Counted from the stretch's first letter, positions 1 to 9,531 are shown. The stretch is DNA of 64,000 nt from Pseudomonas guangdongensis (GCF_900105885.1 NZ_LT629780.1:682001-746000); one strand, 5' to 3'. Program-made: numbers and translations. Notes: generated by a model not told the origin, from the sequence alone.

Positions 1-164
1 CAGGTCACCCCCTCCACCTTGGGGTCGTCGAAGGCCTCGACGACGATCTTGTGGTCGGGGCCGAGCAGCTTGAATACCGTGGAGACCTCGCCGACGGTCT
101 CGGCCTGCACCGTGCCGGCAGCCAGGGCCAGCGCGACGACCAGACCGCGCAGGGCGGGCCTCAT
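1..164 (-). CDS. creA: CreA family periplasmic protein, 5' part only
   Basis: This gene runs off the left edge of the window, so only its first 54 codons are visible. They give a signal peptide (basic start MRPALRG, then an Ala/Leu-rich core ending near AGTVQA) followed by [14 protein letters not shown] and [11 protein letters not shown], which is the conserved N-terminal block of CreA proteins. CreA is an exported protein of unknown biochemical role. The ATG overlaps the proB stop codon by four bases (ATGA), so creA is probably translated from the proB message. The family assignment rests on the [11 protein letters not shown] motif. Confidence 0.8.
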   Translation of the reverse strand, partial: MRPALRGLVVALALAAGTVQAETVGEVSTVFKLLGPDHKIVVEAFDDPKVEGVT

Positions 165-1279
165 ACCAGCACCAGATTGTCGCGGTGCACCAGCTCCGGC
201 TCGTCGATGTAGCCGAGCTCCTGCTCGATGGCTTCGGTGCTCAGGCCGATGATCCGCTGGGCGTCGGCGGCGCTGTAGTTGACCAGCCCGCGGGCCACCT
301 CGCGACCGTCCGGTCCGAGGCAGACCACCATCTCGCCGCGGCGGAAGTTGCCTTCCACCGCGGTGACGCCGACCGGCAACAGGCTCTTGCGCTGTTCGAG
401 CAGGGCGCGCACCGCGCCGGCGTCGAGGCTCAGGGTGCCGCGCATCTGCAGGTGGCCGGCCAGCCACTGCTTGCGCGCGGCGTAACGGCTGCGCTCGGGG
501 GTCAGCAGGGTGCCGAGGCGCTCGCTGCCCTTGAGGCGGTCGAGCACGCGCTCGATGCGCCCGCCGACGATGATGGTGTTGGCCCCGGAGCGGGCCGCCA
601 GGCGCGCGGCGCGCAGCTTGGTCTGCATGCCGCCGCGACCGAGGGCACCGCCGGTGCCGCCGGCCACCGCGTCGAGCGACGGATCGTCGGCACGGGCCTC
701 GAAGATCAGCTGGGCATCGGGGTTGTGCCGCGGATCGGCGTCGAACATGCCGTCGCGGTCGGTGAGGATCACCAGCAGGTCGGCCTCCACCAGGTTGGCG
801 ACCAGCGCGGCCAGGGTATCGTTGTCGCCGAAGCGGATCTCGTCGGTGACCACGGTGTCGTTCTCGTTGATCACCGGGATCACGCCGAGGTCGACCAGGG
901 TGCGCAGGGTGCTGCGCGCGTTGAGGTAGCGTTTGCGGTCGGAGAGGTCGTCGTGGGTCAGCAGCACCTGGGCGGTCTGCAGGCCGTGCTCGGCGAAGCT
1001 GGACTCCCAGGCCTGCACCAGACCCATCTGGCCGACCGCAGCTGCGGCCTGCAGCTCGTGGATGGTACCCGGACGCTCGCTCCAGCCCAGCCGGCTCATG
1101 CCGGCGGCCACCGCGCCGGAGGACACCAGCACCAGTTCGACGCCGGCGCGGCGCAGTGCCACCATCTGCTCCACCCACACGGCCATGGCGCCGCGGTCGA
1201 GCCCGCGGCCGTCGGCAGTCAGCAGCGCACTGCCGATCTTCACCACCCAGCGGCGGGCCTTGCTCACCTTCTCACGCAT
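161..1279 (-). CDS. proB: glutamate 5-kinase
   Basis: ProB phosphorylates glutamate to gamma-glutamyl phosphate, the first step of proline synthesis in the cytoplasm. The protein starts [20 protein letters not shown], typical of pseudomonad ProB, and is 372 residues long, the usual length for the form with a C-terminal PUA domain. The amino-acid kinase core carries [22 protein letters not shown] and [13 protein letters not shown]. The PUA part (about residues 280-372) holds the LLPVGV and ARGLVNYS blocks. An upstream in-frame ATG three codons earlier was not chosen, because homologues begin at MR(E/D)KV. The gene follows obgE and overlaps creA. The obgE-proB order is the standard one in Pseudomonas. 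Confidence 0.97.
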   Translation of the reverse strand: MREKVSKARRWVVKIGSALLTADGRGLDRGAMAVWVEQMVALRRAGVELVLVSSGAVAAGMSRLGWSERPGTIHELQAAAAVGQMGLVQAWESSFAEHGLQTAQVLLTHDDLSDRKRYLNARSTLRTLVDLGVIPVINENDTVVTDEIRFGDNDTLAALVANLVEADLLVILTDRDGMFDADPRHNPDAQLIFEARADDPSLDAVAGGTGGALGRGGMQTKLRAARLAARSGANTIIVGGRIERVLDRLKGSERLGTLLTPERSRYAARKQWLAGHLQMRGTLSLDAGAVRALLEQRKSLLPVGVTAVEGNFRRGEMVVCLGPDGREVARGLVNYSAADAQRIIGLSTEAIEQELGYIDEPELVHRDNLVLV

Positions 1280-1401
1280 GTTCTGCAACCTTGCAATAGG
1301 GTTTGGGGCGCAGGGCGACCCTGCGCCGGTCGAACCTCACAACCTGTCCCGCTCCCGCCCGTGCGGCCATGCTGCATGGCCGCGCGAGCGTGCCGCCGGC
1401 C

Positions 1402-2670
<1,269 letters not shown>

Positions 2671-2679
2671 TTACAAACA

Positions 2680-2709
2680 AAAAAGCCCTGTCGGCAGACA
2701 GGGCTTTTT
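2680..2709 (-). terminator. rho-independent terminator after rpmA
   Basis: A 13-base perfect inverted repeat (AAAAAGCCCTGTC / GACAGGGCTTTTT) with a 4-base loop lies 15 bases beyond the rpmA stop. Each strand has a T run after the stem, so it could act in both directions. It should attenuate read-through from rplU-rpmA into obgE. Confidence 0.85.
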
Positions 2710-2723
2710 CGGCGAACGCGTGA

Positions 2724-2981
2724 TCAGTTGGCCACGACGCTCACGTATTTGCGACCGAAGGCACCCTTGGTCTCGAACTTGATCACACCGTTCACCTTGG
2801 CGAACAGGGTGTGGTCCTTGCCCATGCCGACGCCGACGCCGGCGTGGAACTTGGTGCCGCGCTGACGCACGAGGATGTTGCCAGCCACTGCAACCTGGCT
2901 GCCGTACATCTTCACGCCAAGGCGTTTACTTTCTGAGTCGCGGCCGTTACGGGTAGAACCGCCAGCTTTTTTGTGTGCCAT
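2724..2981 (-). CDS. rpmA: 50S ribosomal protein L27
   Basis: L27 is a large-subunit protein whose N-terminus reaches towards the peptidyl transferase centre. The 85-residue product begins [20 protein letters not shown] and contains the conserved GVKMYG and [13 protein letters not shown] blocks, matching family length. It follows rplU by 28 bases in the usual rplU-rpmA order. A terminator lies just downstream. Confidence 0.98.
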   Translation of the reverse strand: MAHKKAGGSTRNGRDSESKRLGVKMYGSQVAVAGNILVRQRGTKFHAGVGVGMGKDHTLFAKVNGVIKFETKGAFGRKYVSVVAN

Positions 2982-3009
2982 GAGTCAATACTCCGGAAAA
3001 AGAGGGGGA

Positions 3010-3321
3010 TCAGGCCTGAATGCCGGTGATCTTGATTTCGGTGAACCACTGACGGTGGCCCTGACGCTTCATGTGGTGCTTGCGGCGGCGGAACTTGATG
3101 ATGCGAATCTTGTCGTGACGGCCCTGGGCGATCACTTCGGCAGTCACCTTGGCGCCTTCGACGACCGGAGCACCGATCTTGATGTCGTCGCCGTTGCCGA
3201 CCAGCAGAACCTGCTCGAAAGCGATGCTTTCGCCGGTTGCCACGTCGAGCTTCTCGATCTTGAGGAATTCGCCTTCAGCGACTTTGTACTGCTTGCCGCC
3301 GGTAACAATTACTGCGTACAT
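3010..3321 (-). CDS. rplU: 50S ribosomal protein L21
   Basis: L21 binds 23S rRNA near the L20 site. The 103-residue protein starts [20 protein letters not shown] and carries the C-terminal [21 protein letters not shown] block, which is diagnostic for bacterial L21. It is the first gene of the rplU-rpmA unit. A good sigma70 promoter is centred about 150 bases upstream, leaving a leader of roughly 125 nucleotides that could hold an autoregulatory site; I did not identify one. Confidence 0.98.
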   Translation of the reverse strand: MYAVIVTGGKQYKVAEGEFLKIEKLDVATGESIAFEQVLLVGNGDDIKIGAPVVEGAKVTAEVIAQGRHDKIRIIKFRRRKHHMKRQGHRQWFTEIKITGIQA

Positions 3322-3454
3322 GGAATGTCTCCGTTAGACCTGCTCACCTGGCGCTTTGGAGGAGGAGTTATCGGCCAGCATGGCTGCATGGCGCCGGAAG
3401 GGTCGCCGATGCAATTGCGTAAGGCAGGGAATGCCAGGGAAGTTCGGGCCGGCG

Positions 3455-3483
3455 ATTGTACGAAACGCCGCCGGGCCTGACAA
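3455..3483 (-). promoter_or_regulatory. predicted sigma70 promoter of rplU-rpmA
   Basis: On the minus strand TTGTCA (3483-3478) and TACAAT (3460-3455) are separated by exactly 17 bases. Each hexamer differs from consensus by one base. It faces rplU and is divergent to the ispB promoter. Confidence 0.75.
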
Positions 3484-3501
3484 GAGCCGCCATGGCTTGC
3501 C

Positions 3502-3530
3502 TTGACACTGCCAGACCCGCCACCTAGCAT
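3502..3530 (+). promoter_or_regulatory. predicted sigma70 promoter of ispB
   Basis: A perfect -35 hexamer TTGACA (3502-3507) and TAGCAT (3525-3530) are separated by 17 bases, 32 bases before the ispB start codon. The site is divergent to the rplU promoter. Confidence 0.75.
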
Positions 3531-3562
3531 GCCGCGCAACCTTCGAGGAGCCTTGACAGCCG

Positions 3563-4531
3563 ATGCAACCCCAGGCCTTTTACCGCGTGGTGGCGGACGA
3601 CTTCACCGCCGTCGACGGCATCATCCGCCGCCAACTCGCCTCCCGCGTCCCCCTGGTGGAGAAGATCGGCGACTACATCACCTCCGCCGGCGGCAAGCGC
3701 CTGCGCCCGCTGCTGGTGCTGCTGGCCGGTAACGCCCTCGGCGCACGCGGCGAGCGTCTCGACCTGCTGGCCGCGACCATCGAGTTCCTGCACACAGCCA
3801 CCCTGCTGCACGACGACGTGGTCGACAAGTCCGGCCTGCGTCGCGGTCGCGCCACCGCCAATGCGCTGTGGGGCAACGCGCCCAGCGTGCTGGTCGGCGA
3901 CTTCCTTTATGCGCGCTCCTTCGAGATGCTGGTCGAGCTGGGCGAGCTGCCGGTGATGCAGGTGCTGGCCAACGCCACCCGGGTGATCGCCGAGGGCGAG
4001 GTGCTGCAGCTGTCCAAGGTGCGCGACGCCAGTACCACCGAAGAGATCTACATGGAGGTGATCCGCGGCAAGACCGCGATGCTGTTCGAGGCCTCCACCC
4101 ACAGCGCCGCACTGCTGGCCGGCGCCAGCGCCGCCCAGGCCGAGGCGCTGCGCAGCTTCGGCGACGCCCTGGGGGTCGCCTTCCAGCTGGTCGACGACCT
4201 GCTCGACTACCGCGGCGATGCCGCCACCCTGGGCAAGAACGTCGGCGACGACCTCGCCGAGGGCAAGCCGACCTTGCCGCTGATCTACGCCATGCGCGAG
4301 GGCACGCCCGAGCAGGCGCAACTGGTGCGCGATGCCATCCAGAAAGGCGGCATCGAGAACCTCGACGCCATCCTCGCCGCGGTGGAAGCCAGCGGCGCCC
4401 TCGACTACACCGCCAGCCAGGCCCGCGCCTTCGCCGCCCGCGCCATCGCCTGCCTGGACGCCCTGCCGCCCAGCGAGTATCGCGACGCACTGGTGGAACT
4501 CACCGAGTTCGCCGTCGCCCGCACCCACTGA
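3563..4531 (+). CDS. ispB: polyprenyl (octaprenyl/solanesyl) diphosphate synthase
   Basis: This trans-prenyltransferase makes the long isoprenoid side chain of ubiquinone. The 322-residue protein starts MQPQAFYRVVADDFTAVDG. It has the first aspartate-rich motif LLHDDVVDKSGLRRG and the second motif QLVDDLLDYRG, plus GGKRLRP near the substrate site; all are intact. A long-chain product fits the small residues before the first motif, but the exact chain length (C40 or C45) cannot be read from sequence. The gene is divergent from rplU, as in other gamma-proteobacteria, has its own promoter and ends at a strong hairpin. Confidence 0.95.
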   Translation: MQPQAFYRVVADDFTAVDGIIRRQLASRVPLVEKIGDYITSAGGKRLRPLLVLLAGNALGARGERLDLLAATIEFLHTATLLHDDVVDKSGLRRGRATANALWGNAPSVLVGDFLYARSFEMLVELGELPVMQVLANATRVIAEGEVLQLSKVRDASTTEEIYMEVIRGKTAMLFEASTHSAALLAGASAAQAEALRSFGDALGVAFQLVDDLLDYRGDAATLGKNVGDDLAEGKPTLPLIYAMREGTPEQAQLVRDAIQKGGIENLDAILAAVEASGALDYTASQARAFAARAIACLDALPPSEYRDALVELTEFAVARTH

Positions 4532-4551
4532 AGGCCTCGCGGCCATGCGAT

Positions 4552-4584
4552 AACGCCCGTCATGGCCTGGCCATGACGGGCGTT
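4552..4584 (+). terminator. terminator after ispB
   Basis: A 16-base perfect inverted repeat (AACGCCCGTCATGGCC and its complement, one-base loop) begins 20 bases after the ispB stop and is followed by GTGTTTTT. The length and symmetry also allow a long cruciform. Confidence 0.85.
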
Positions 4585-4634
4585 GTGTTTTTCGCGCCGG
4601 GAACGACGGATGGACTTGGCTACCGCTCCGATAG

Positions 4635-4655
4635 GAATTATTCTCAAGTGAGAAT
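4635..4655 (+). promoter_or_regulatory. candidate Fur box before a small ORF
   Basis: The palindrome ATTCTCA-AG-TGAGAAT (4640-4655) is preceded by GAATT. Its AT-rich, GAGAAT-type halves resemble the 7-1-7 Fur-binding pattern. It lies about 20 bases before the start of the next ORF, where a repressor would block transcription. The Fur assignment is inference from pattern. Confidence 0.5.
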
Positions 4656-4674
4656 CGACCTAAGGAGCTGCGCC

Positions 4675-4902
4675 ATGACCTATCTGATCGACGCCTGGCT
4701 GGATCGCCCGCAACCCTACTTGCGCATCCTGCACCGCGACAGCGGGCAGGTCTGCGTCCAGCTGGAGGCCCAGGCGCTGGCCGATCTGCAGGAGCAGGGC
4801 GACCTGGACCTGGCCAGCCTGACCAGCAACGAGCCGCAGAGCCTCAAGGAGCTGCTGCGCACCCTGTTCCTCTACGGCTACGCCCAGGCGCTGCGCCCCT
4901 GA
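4675..4902 (+). CDS. small conserved pseudomonad protein (PA4570-like)
   Basis: The product is a 75-residue soluble protein starting MTYLIDAWLDRPQPYLRI, with no signal peptide or membrane segment. A good ribosome binding site (AAGGAG, 4662-4667) precedes this ATG, although the reading frame is open far upstream. Its place between ispB and fklB matches the uncharacterised PA4570 of P. aeruginosa, which I recall as iron-responsive. The Fur-like palindrome directly upstream agrees with that. Function is unknown. Confidence 0.75.
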   Translation: MTYLIDAWLDRPQPYLRILHRDSGQVCVQLEAQALADLQEQGDLDLASLTSNEPQSLKELLRTLFLYGYAQALRP

Positions 4903-4915
4903 GGGCGCCCGCCGC

Positions 4916-5533
4916 TCAGAGGATATCGAGCAGTTCGACGTCGAACACCAGCACGCTGTGCGGCGGGATGCTGCCGACGGCCTGCCCGCCATAGGCCAGC
5001 TCGCTCGGCACATGCAGGCGCCACTTGCTGCCGGCGTTCATCAGCTGCAGGGCCTCGACCCAGCCGGCGATCACGCCGCCGACCGGGAATTCAGCAGGCT
5101 GGCCGCGCTCGTAGGAGCTGTCGAACACGGTGCCGTCGATCAGGGTGCCGTGGTAATGGGTGCGCACATGGTCCTCGGCGCTCGGCTTGGCGCCGTCGCC
5201 GCTCACCAGCACCTCGTACTGCAGGCCGGAGGCCAGCACGGTGACGCCTTTGCGCTGGGCGTTCTCGCTCAGGTAGTCGCGACCGGCCTGGGCAGCCTGC
5301 TCGGCCTTGGCCGCGGCTTCGGCCTGCATGCGCTCGCGGATCACCTGGAAGCTGGCGTTCAGCACCTCGGCGGGGACACGGTTCTCGGCGCCGTTGTAGG
5401 CGTCGGCCAGACCGGCCAGCACGGCCTCCAGGCTGGCGCCGGGCGGCGGGTTGTCGCGCAGCTGGCCGCCGAGCTGCAGGCCGATGCCGTAGCTGACGCG
5501 CGCTTCGTCGGTGGAAAGGTCGAGTTGGGACAT
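4916..5533 (-). CDS. fklB: FKBP-type peptidyl-prolyl cis-trans isomerase
   Basis: FklB catalyses proline isomerisation during protein folding. The 205-residue protein starts MSQLDLSTDEARVSYGIG with the FKBP N-terminal dimerisation region (residues about 1-95). The FKBP domain follows: VRTHYHGTLIDGTVFDSSYE, GVIAGWVEALQLM and LAYGGQ...IPPHSVLVFDVELL. No export signal is present, so it is probably cytoplasmic, although relatives such as FkpA are periplasmic. The ATG at MSQ matches the family start; a longer open frame upstream is non-coding. Confidence 0.93.
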   Translation of the reverse strand: MSQLDLSTDEARVSYGIGLQLGGQLRDNPPPGASLEAVLAGLADAYNGAENRVPAEVLNASFQVIRERMQAEAAAKAEQAAQAGRDYLSENAQRKGVTVLASGLQYEVLVSGDGAKPSAEDHVRTHYHGTLIDGTVFDSSYERGQPAEFPVGGVIAGWVEALQLMNAGSKWRLHVPSELAYGGQAVGSIPPHSVLVFDVELLDIL

Positions 5534-5571
5534 GGGAACTCCACGCAAGGACAGAAAAAAGGTCGGGCAGA

Positions 5572-5709
5572 CTAGCACAGGCGCCGCCCGCGCCGGCAGC
5601 GCTCCGAGCAGTAGCGCACCTCGTCCCAGCAGCGCGCCCACTTCTTGCGCCAGGCGAACGGCAGGCCGCACACCGCGCAGGTCTTCACCGGCAGCTCGCT
5701 CTTCTTCAC
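5572..5709 (-). CDS. DUF2256 zinc-binding small protein
   Basis: The 45-residue product has two Cys pairs ([18 protein letters not shown] and YCSERCRR), the DUF2256 pattern expected to bind zinc. The likely start is GTG, which overlaps the stop of the photolyase gene as GTGA, so the two are translationally coupled. DUF2256 genes often lie beside cryptochrome/photolyase genes, but the role is unknown. A role as a partner or assembly factor of the photolyase is inference. Confidence 0.8.
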   Translation of the reverse strand: MKKSELPVKTCAVCGLPFAWRKKWARCWDEVRYCSERCRRGRRLC

Positions 5710-7241
5710 AGCGCCTCCCCGGCGTCCAGCCGCGCCAGCAGTTGCTCGCCGCGCGCCCACAGCGCCTGCCGCTTGCCCTCCTCCATGCGCGCCAGGTTCT
5801 TGTAGACCATGGCCATGCGCGGGTTGCCCTGCAGCGGCTCGCGGTGGCGCATGAGGAAATGCCAGTAGAGCGCATTGAACGGGCAGGCGTTCTCGCCGGT
5901 ACTGTCCTCCACCTTGTAGACGCAACCGGCGCAGTAGTCGGACATGCGCTTGAGGTACTGGCCGCTGGCACAGTAGGGCTTGGAGCCCAGATAGCCGCCG
6001 TCGGCGTGCAGCACCATGCCCAGCACGTTGGGCAGCTCCACCCAGTCGAAGGCGTCCATGTACACCGCCAGATACCAGTCGCACAGCTGGCGCGGCTCGA
6101 CGCCGGCGAGCAGGGCGAAGTTGCCGGTGACCATCAGCCGCTGGATATGGTGGGCGTAGGCGTAGTCCAGGGTCTGGCCGATGGCCTGGCGCAGGCAGTT
6201 CATCCGCGTGTCGCCTGTCCAGTAGAACGCCGGCAGGTCGCGGGTGTTGGCGAAGGCGTTGCGCTGCGCGTAGTCCGGCATCTGCAGCCAGTAGATGCCG
6301 CGCACGTACTCGCGCCAGCCGATCAGTTGGCGGATGAAGCCCTCGGCGGCGTTCAGCGCCACCCGCCCCTGCCGGTAGGCCGCCTCCACGTCGGCGCACA
6401 GGCGGCGCAGGTCGAGCAGGCCGACGTTGAGCGCGGCGCTGATCCTGGCGTGGAACAGGTACGGCTCGCCCGCAGCCATGGCGTCCTGGTAGTCGCCGAA
6501 GGCGGCCAGGCCGAAGTCGAGGAAATGCGCCCAGAGCTGCTCGGCCTCGGCGTGGGTCACCGGGTAGTCGAAGCCGTCGAGGCGCCCGTAGTGGTGGGCG
6601 AAACGCGCAGCGACCAGCGCCAGCACCTCGGCGGTGATGGCGTCCGGCGCGAACTGCGCCGGCAGCGGCCCGCGCAGCCCCTTGGGCAGGCGCTTGCGGT
6701 TGTCGGCGTCGAAGTTCCACGCGCCGCCTTCCGGTGAGCCGTCCGGGTGCAGCAGCAGGCCGCTTTTCCTGCGCATCTCGCGGTAGAAGAACTCCATGCG
6801 CAGCTGCTTCTTGCCTTGCGCCCAGCGGGCGAACTCGGCGCGCGAGCAGAGAAAGCGGCTGTCGGCATGCCAGACCAGCGGCAGGCCGCTGGCCTTCAGC
6901 GCCTGCTCGACGCGCCAGTCGCCGGCCTCGGTGACGTAGATCTCGGCGGGCCGGTGCCGCGCGGCGCAACGCGCCAGCTCGCCGGCCAGACTGCCGCTGT
7001 TGGCCGGATCGTCGAGGGTCACGTAGTCCACCGTCACCCCGCGCTGGCGCAAGGCTTCGGCGAAATGGCGCATGGCGCTGAACAGGAAGGCGATCTTCTG
7101 CGGATGGTGCGGGACGTGGCCGGCCTCCTCGGCCACCTCGGCGAGCAGCACGCGGTCGCGGGCCGGATCGAGGTCGGCCAGCGAGGGCAGGTCGAAGGAC
7201 AGCTGGTCGCCGAGGACCAGACGCAGGGCTCGCACGCTCAT
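5706..7241 (-). CDS. phrB: FeS-type cryptochrome/(6-4) photolyase (PhrB-like)
   Basis: The 511-residue protein belongs to the bacterial FeS-BCP branch, whose members use light, FAD and a lumazine-type antenna to repair (6-4) photoproducts. The start [19 protein letters not shown] and the [10 protein letters not shown] region mark the antenna-binding N-terminal domain. The C-terminal half has [14 protein letters not shown] and [19 protein letters not shown] for FAD and DNA. The [4Fe-4S] cysteines are present: CAGC followed 13 residues later by another Cys (NACPF), the spacing known for PhrB, plus a Cys in the MNCLRQ region. It sits third in a four-gene unit after the exonuclease gene and overlaps the DUF2256 gene by four bases. 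Confidence 0.92.
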   Translation of the reverse strand: MSVRALRLVLGDQLSFDLPSLADLDPARDRVLLAEVAEEAGHVPHHPQKIAFLFSAMRHFAEALRQRGVTVDYVTLDDPANSGSLAGELARCAARHRPAEIYVTEAGDWRVEQALKASGLPLVWHADSRFLCSRAEFARWAQGKKQLRMEFFYREMRRKSGLLLHPDGSPEGGAWNFDADNRKRLPKGLRGPLPAQFAPDAITAEVLALVAARFAHHYGRLDGFDYPVTHAEAEQLWAHFLDFGLAAFGDYQDAMAAGEPYLFHARISAALNVGLLDLRRLCADVEAAYRQGRVALNAAEGFIRQLIGWREYVRGIYWLQMPDYAQRNAFANTRDLPAFYWTGDTRMNCLRQAIGQTLDYAYAHHIQRLMVTGNFALLAGVEPRQLCDWYLAVYMDAFDWVELPNVLGMVLHADGGYLGSKPYCASGQYLKRMSDYCAGCVYKVEDSTGENACPFNALYWHFLMRHREPLQGNPRMAMVYKNLARMEEGKRQALWARGEQLLARLDAGEAL

Positions 7242-7278
7242 CGGGCGGAACTCCCGATGGGCTGCTCACGGAAGGCAC

Positions 7279-8676
7279 TCACAGTTCGACGATCTCCATC
7301 TCGGGGTGGCGGCGCAGGTGGCTGCGCAGGATGCGGTAGGTGTCGCGGGTGAAGGGCGCTTCAGGGTTGTCCAGCAGCGCGGCGATCCGCGCCGGATCGC
7401 GGACGCTGCCCAGGTGCCGCCAGCCGTCCAGCACGTGCCACTCGCACAGTTCGTTGGCCGCATCGCGCTCGACCAGCGCCACCGGGCCGCGCCACGGCCA
7501 GGCCGCCAGGCGCCGGCCGCCGAAGGCGGCGCGCAGGCGGGCGTCGTGCGCGCTGCGCGGCTCGCGACCGCAGCAGGCGCCACGGCACTGGTCGAGCTGG
7601 GCGGCGAAACAGGCGCCCTGCCCGCTTTCCAGACCGAGCAGGCGCAGGCACAGGCCATGCTCGCGGGCCTGGCCGCGCAGCCATTCCAGGGCATCGCGGC
7701 GGGCGCGAAACAGTCCGGCGTGCTCGACGCCCGGCGCTAGCCGCGCCAGCGCCTGCAGCTCGGGGCGCAGGCCGCCGCCGGCCAGCTGCAGGGTCCAGGA
7801 CAGCAGCTCGCGCTGGCGGCGCAGCTGGCGGTTGTACAAGGGTTGCAAGCGCGCCACCTCGGCGGCCTCCAGCAGCAGCGCGCCCAGCTCGCCGGCGGTC
7901 GGGGTGACGCGCACCTCGCACACCTGCTGGGCCATCTGCAGGCTGCGGCGGCTGGCGTGATCGTTCTGGAAGTGCGACTGCACCCGGCGGCGCAGGTTGC
8001 GGCTCTTGCCGACGTAGAGCAGCGCGCCGCCGGCGCCATGGAAGTAGTAGACCCCGGGACGCTCGGGCAGCTCGGCCAGGCGTGCGGCGCCGAGTCCCGG
8101 CGGCACCGCGCCCTTGCGCAACTGGCCGTTCAGGCTTTCGGCGCAGGCCGGATGGGCAGCCAGACGCTGCAGCAGTTGCCAGGTCGCCTCGGCATCGGCC
8201 GGCGCACGGTGGGCGATGAAGCGCGGGATGGCGAGCTGCGCGCACAGCGCGTCGAGGCCATGGGCCGGCAGTTCGGGATACAGCTGGCGGGCCAGGCGCA
8301 GGGTGCACAACTGGCGGGCGCGCAGCGCGAGGCCGGCAGCGCGCAGGCCGCGGCGCAGGAAGGCCAGATCGAAGCGCAGGTTGTGGCCGACCAGCAGCCG
8401 CCCCTGCAGGGCCGCCAGCAGCTCGCCGGCGATCGCGGCGAAGCGCGGCTGATCGCGCAGCTCGGCATCCAGCACCCCACTGAGCGCGGCTATCGCGCCC
8501 GGCAGCGGCTGGCCGGGGTCGAGCAGCCAGCTCAAGCGCCCGCTAACCCGCCCGGCATCGACCAGCAGCACGGCGATCTCCCAGATGCCGTCGCGCTGCG
8601 GGTGCAGGCCGGTGGTTTCCACATCCAGCACCGCCAGAGGACGCTGCAGCGCCGCCGGCAGTGCCGCGCCGCTCAC
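7279..8676 (-). CDS. DnaQ-type 3'-5' exonuclease fused to GIY-YIG (UvrC-N/Cho-like) nuclease
   Basis: About residues 20-190 form an RNase H-fold exonuclease with the DEDDh signature: LDVETTG (ExoI), HNLRFDLAFL (ExoII) and HRAPADAEAT (ExoIII). Residues from about 210 form a GIY-YIG domain (GVYYFHG, LLYVGKSRNLRRRV) like the N-terminus of UvrC or Cho, with further C-terminal Cys-containing sequence (CRGACCG). Such fusions are found in pseudomonads and probably act in DNA repair by incision and trimming. The chosen GTG start overlaps the upstream gene's stop by four bases. An ATG 21 codons further upstream, inside the upstream gene, is the alternative. Location in a photolyase operon supports a repair role. 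Confidence 0.85.
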   Translation of the reverse strand: MSGAALPAALQRPLAVLDVETTGLHPQRDGIWEIAVLLVDAGRVSGRLSWLLDPGQPLPGAIAALSGVLDAELRDQPRFAAIAGELLAALQGRLLVGHNLRFDLAFLRRGLRAAGLALRARQLCTLRLARQLYPELPAHGLDALCAQLAIPRFIAHRAPADAEATWQLLQRLAAHPACAESLNGQLRKGAVPPGLGAARLAELPERPGVYYFHGAGGALLYVGKSRNLRRRVQSHFQNDHASRRSLQMAQQVCEVRVTPTAGELGALLLEAAEVARLQPLYNRQLRRQRELLSWTLQLAGGGLRPELQALARLAPGVEHAGLFRARRDALEWLRGQAREHGLCLRLLGLESGQGACFAAQLDQCRGACCGREPRSAHDARLRAAFGGRRLAAWPWRGPVALVERDAANELCEWHVLDGWRHLGSVRDPARIAALLDNPEAPFTRDTYRILRSHLRRHPEMEIVEL

Positions 8677-8978
8677 CAGTGCGAGCGCATGCCGATCGGC
8701 ACGCGCAGCGGTTCGCGGCGTCCTTCGCTCAGGCCGCACATCTCGTCGTAGGGCGACTGGTGGACCAGGTGGAAGGGCAGCTCGGGCACTTCCTGCAGCA
8801 GGTCGCGGGCGTGCTCCACCGAACGCAGGTGCCAGACCTTGCCGCGTTCGTCGTGCAGGGCGTGGCAGCGGCCGTCCATGTGCGCTTCGAGCACATAGAT
8901 GCCGCCCTCCAGGGAAATCAGGTCGAGGGCTTCGATACGCCCGGCGAGGGCGTGGGTGGACAGGTCGTGGAGTTTCAT
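8673..8978 (-). CDS. DUF6482 family small protein
   Basis: The 101-residue soluble protein begins MKLHDLSTHALAGRIEALDL and contains LISLEGGIYVLEAHMDG and LVHQSPYDEMCGL, which I recognise as the pseudomonad DUF6482 pattern. An ATG 16 codons earlier is in frame but lies in the promoter-like region; the site GAGGTGACC precedes the chosen ATG. It is the first gene of the photolyase unit and overlaps the exonuclease gene by four bases. Function is unknown. Confidence 0.75.
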   Translation of the reverse strand: MKLHDLSTHALAGRIEALDLISLEGGIYVLEAHMDGRCHALHDERGKVWHLRSVEHARDLLQEVPELPFHLVHQSPYDEMCGLSEGRREPLRVPIGMRSHW

Positions 8979-8997
8979 GGCGGTCACCTCGGGCGAT

Positions 8998-9037
8998 AAT
9001 TTATACAAGCAGCACACAAGGTACAATATTTGTACAA
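8998..9037 (-). promoter_or_regulatory. candidate LitR/CarH-type light-responsive operator and promoter of the photolyase operon
   Basis: Read on the minus strand, TGTACA (from 9036) is followed 11 bases later by TGTACC (from 9025) and 18 bases later by TGTATAA (from 9007). Direct TnTACA repeats on an 11-base step are the known recognition pattern of the B12-dependent MerR-family photoregulators CarH/LitR. TGTACC, 12 bases, then TGTA also fits the light-promoter pattern described in Pseudomonas with one mismatch. TTGTAC (9026-9021) can serve as -35 with TAAATT 17 bases on as -10. No LitR gene lies in the window, so the regulator is inferred. Confidence 0.5.
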
Positions 9038-9092
9038 ATTATCGCGACCGCAAGACCGCCGATCCGAATCTGCCCGCGCACCCCGCAAACGA

Positions 9093-9126
9093 CACCGCCC
9101 GTCGGCCTCGGGGCTGACGGGCGGTG
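9093..9126 (-). terminator. hairpin after the yqhA 3' end
   Basis: An 11-base inverted repeat (CACCGCCCGTC / GACGGGCGGTG) lies 18 bases beyond the yqhA stop. No clear T run follows on the minus strand, so efficiency is uncertain. Confidence 0.5.
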
Positions 9127-9143
9127 CGGGAGGCGGGCGCGAC

Positions 9144-9408
9144 TCAGTGCTTGGTCAGCTTGTCCACGTAGGCCATGGCGAAGGCCGACACCACGAAGGT
9201 CATGTGGATGATCACGTACCAGAGCAGCTTGTCGTTATCGATCTTCTGCGCGTCCATGAACATGCGCAGCAGGTGGATCGAGGAGATCGCCACGATGGAG
9301 GACGCCACCTTGAGCTTCAGCGAGCCGGCATCCATCTTGCCCAGCCAGTCGAGCTTCTCCTTGCCCTCGTCGATATCCAGCTGGGAAACGAAGTTCTCGT
9401 AGCCGGAG
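9144..9408 (-). pseudogene. yqhA: yqhA (UPF0114), 3' part separated from its start by the island
   Basis: The last 85 codons of a UPF0114/YqhA inner-membrane protein are present, from [17 protein letters not shown] to the end AYVDKLTKH, including the last two membrane helices ([17 protein letters not shown] and [18 protein letters not shown]). The 5' part (77 codons) lies at 40529-40758. Joining the two across the shared CTCCGG gives a continuous 162-residue protein of family length with no lesion, so the disruption is due only to the insertion. An ATG inside the island could give a hybrid N-terminus ([10 protein letters not shown]) to this fragment, but the first helices would be missing. 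Confidence 0.95.
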
Positions 9409-9419
9409 CAGTCGAAATG
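9403..9419 (+). repeat. left attachment site of the island (core CCGGAG plus terminal repeat)
   Basis: CCGGAG (9403-9408) is the 6-base core also found at the right border. The next bases, CAGTCGAAATG, are the left terminal sequence and match the right terminal sequence read inwards (CAGTCCGAATG) in 9 of 11 positions. The interruption point in yqhA fixes the border. Confidence 0.85.
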
Positions 9420-9531
9420 GACAGACGCATGGACATCGCCTCTGGGCCTGAAAACACGCGGCTTTTGACACCCGCAATACAAGTCCATATGGACATGAGA
9501 TGTATGTGGACAGAAACGCGATCAATGTCCA
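9418..9531. repeat. cluster of TGGACA repeats at the island left end
   Basis: TGGACA occurs at 9418, 9430, 9490 and 9507, and inverted (TGTCCA) at 9526. The copy at 9490 is half of a 12-base palindrome GTCCATATGGAC (9483-9494). Five copies in about 115 bases next to the border suggest sub-terminal binding sites for a recombinase or accessory protein. This is inference from position. Confidence 0.5.
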
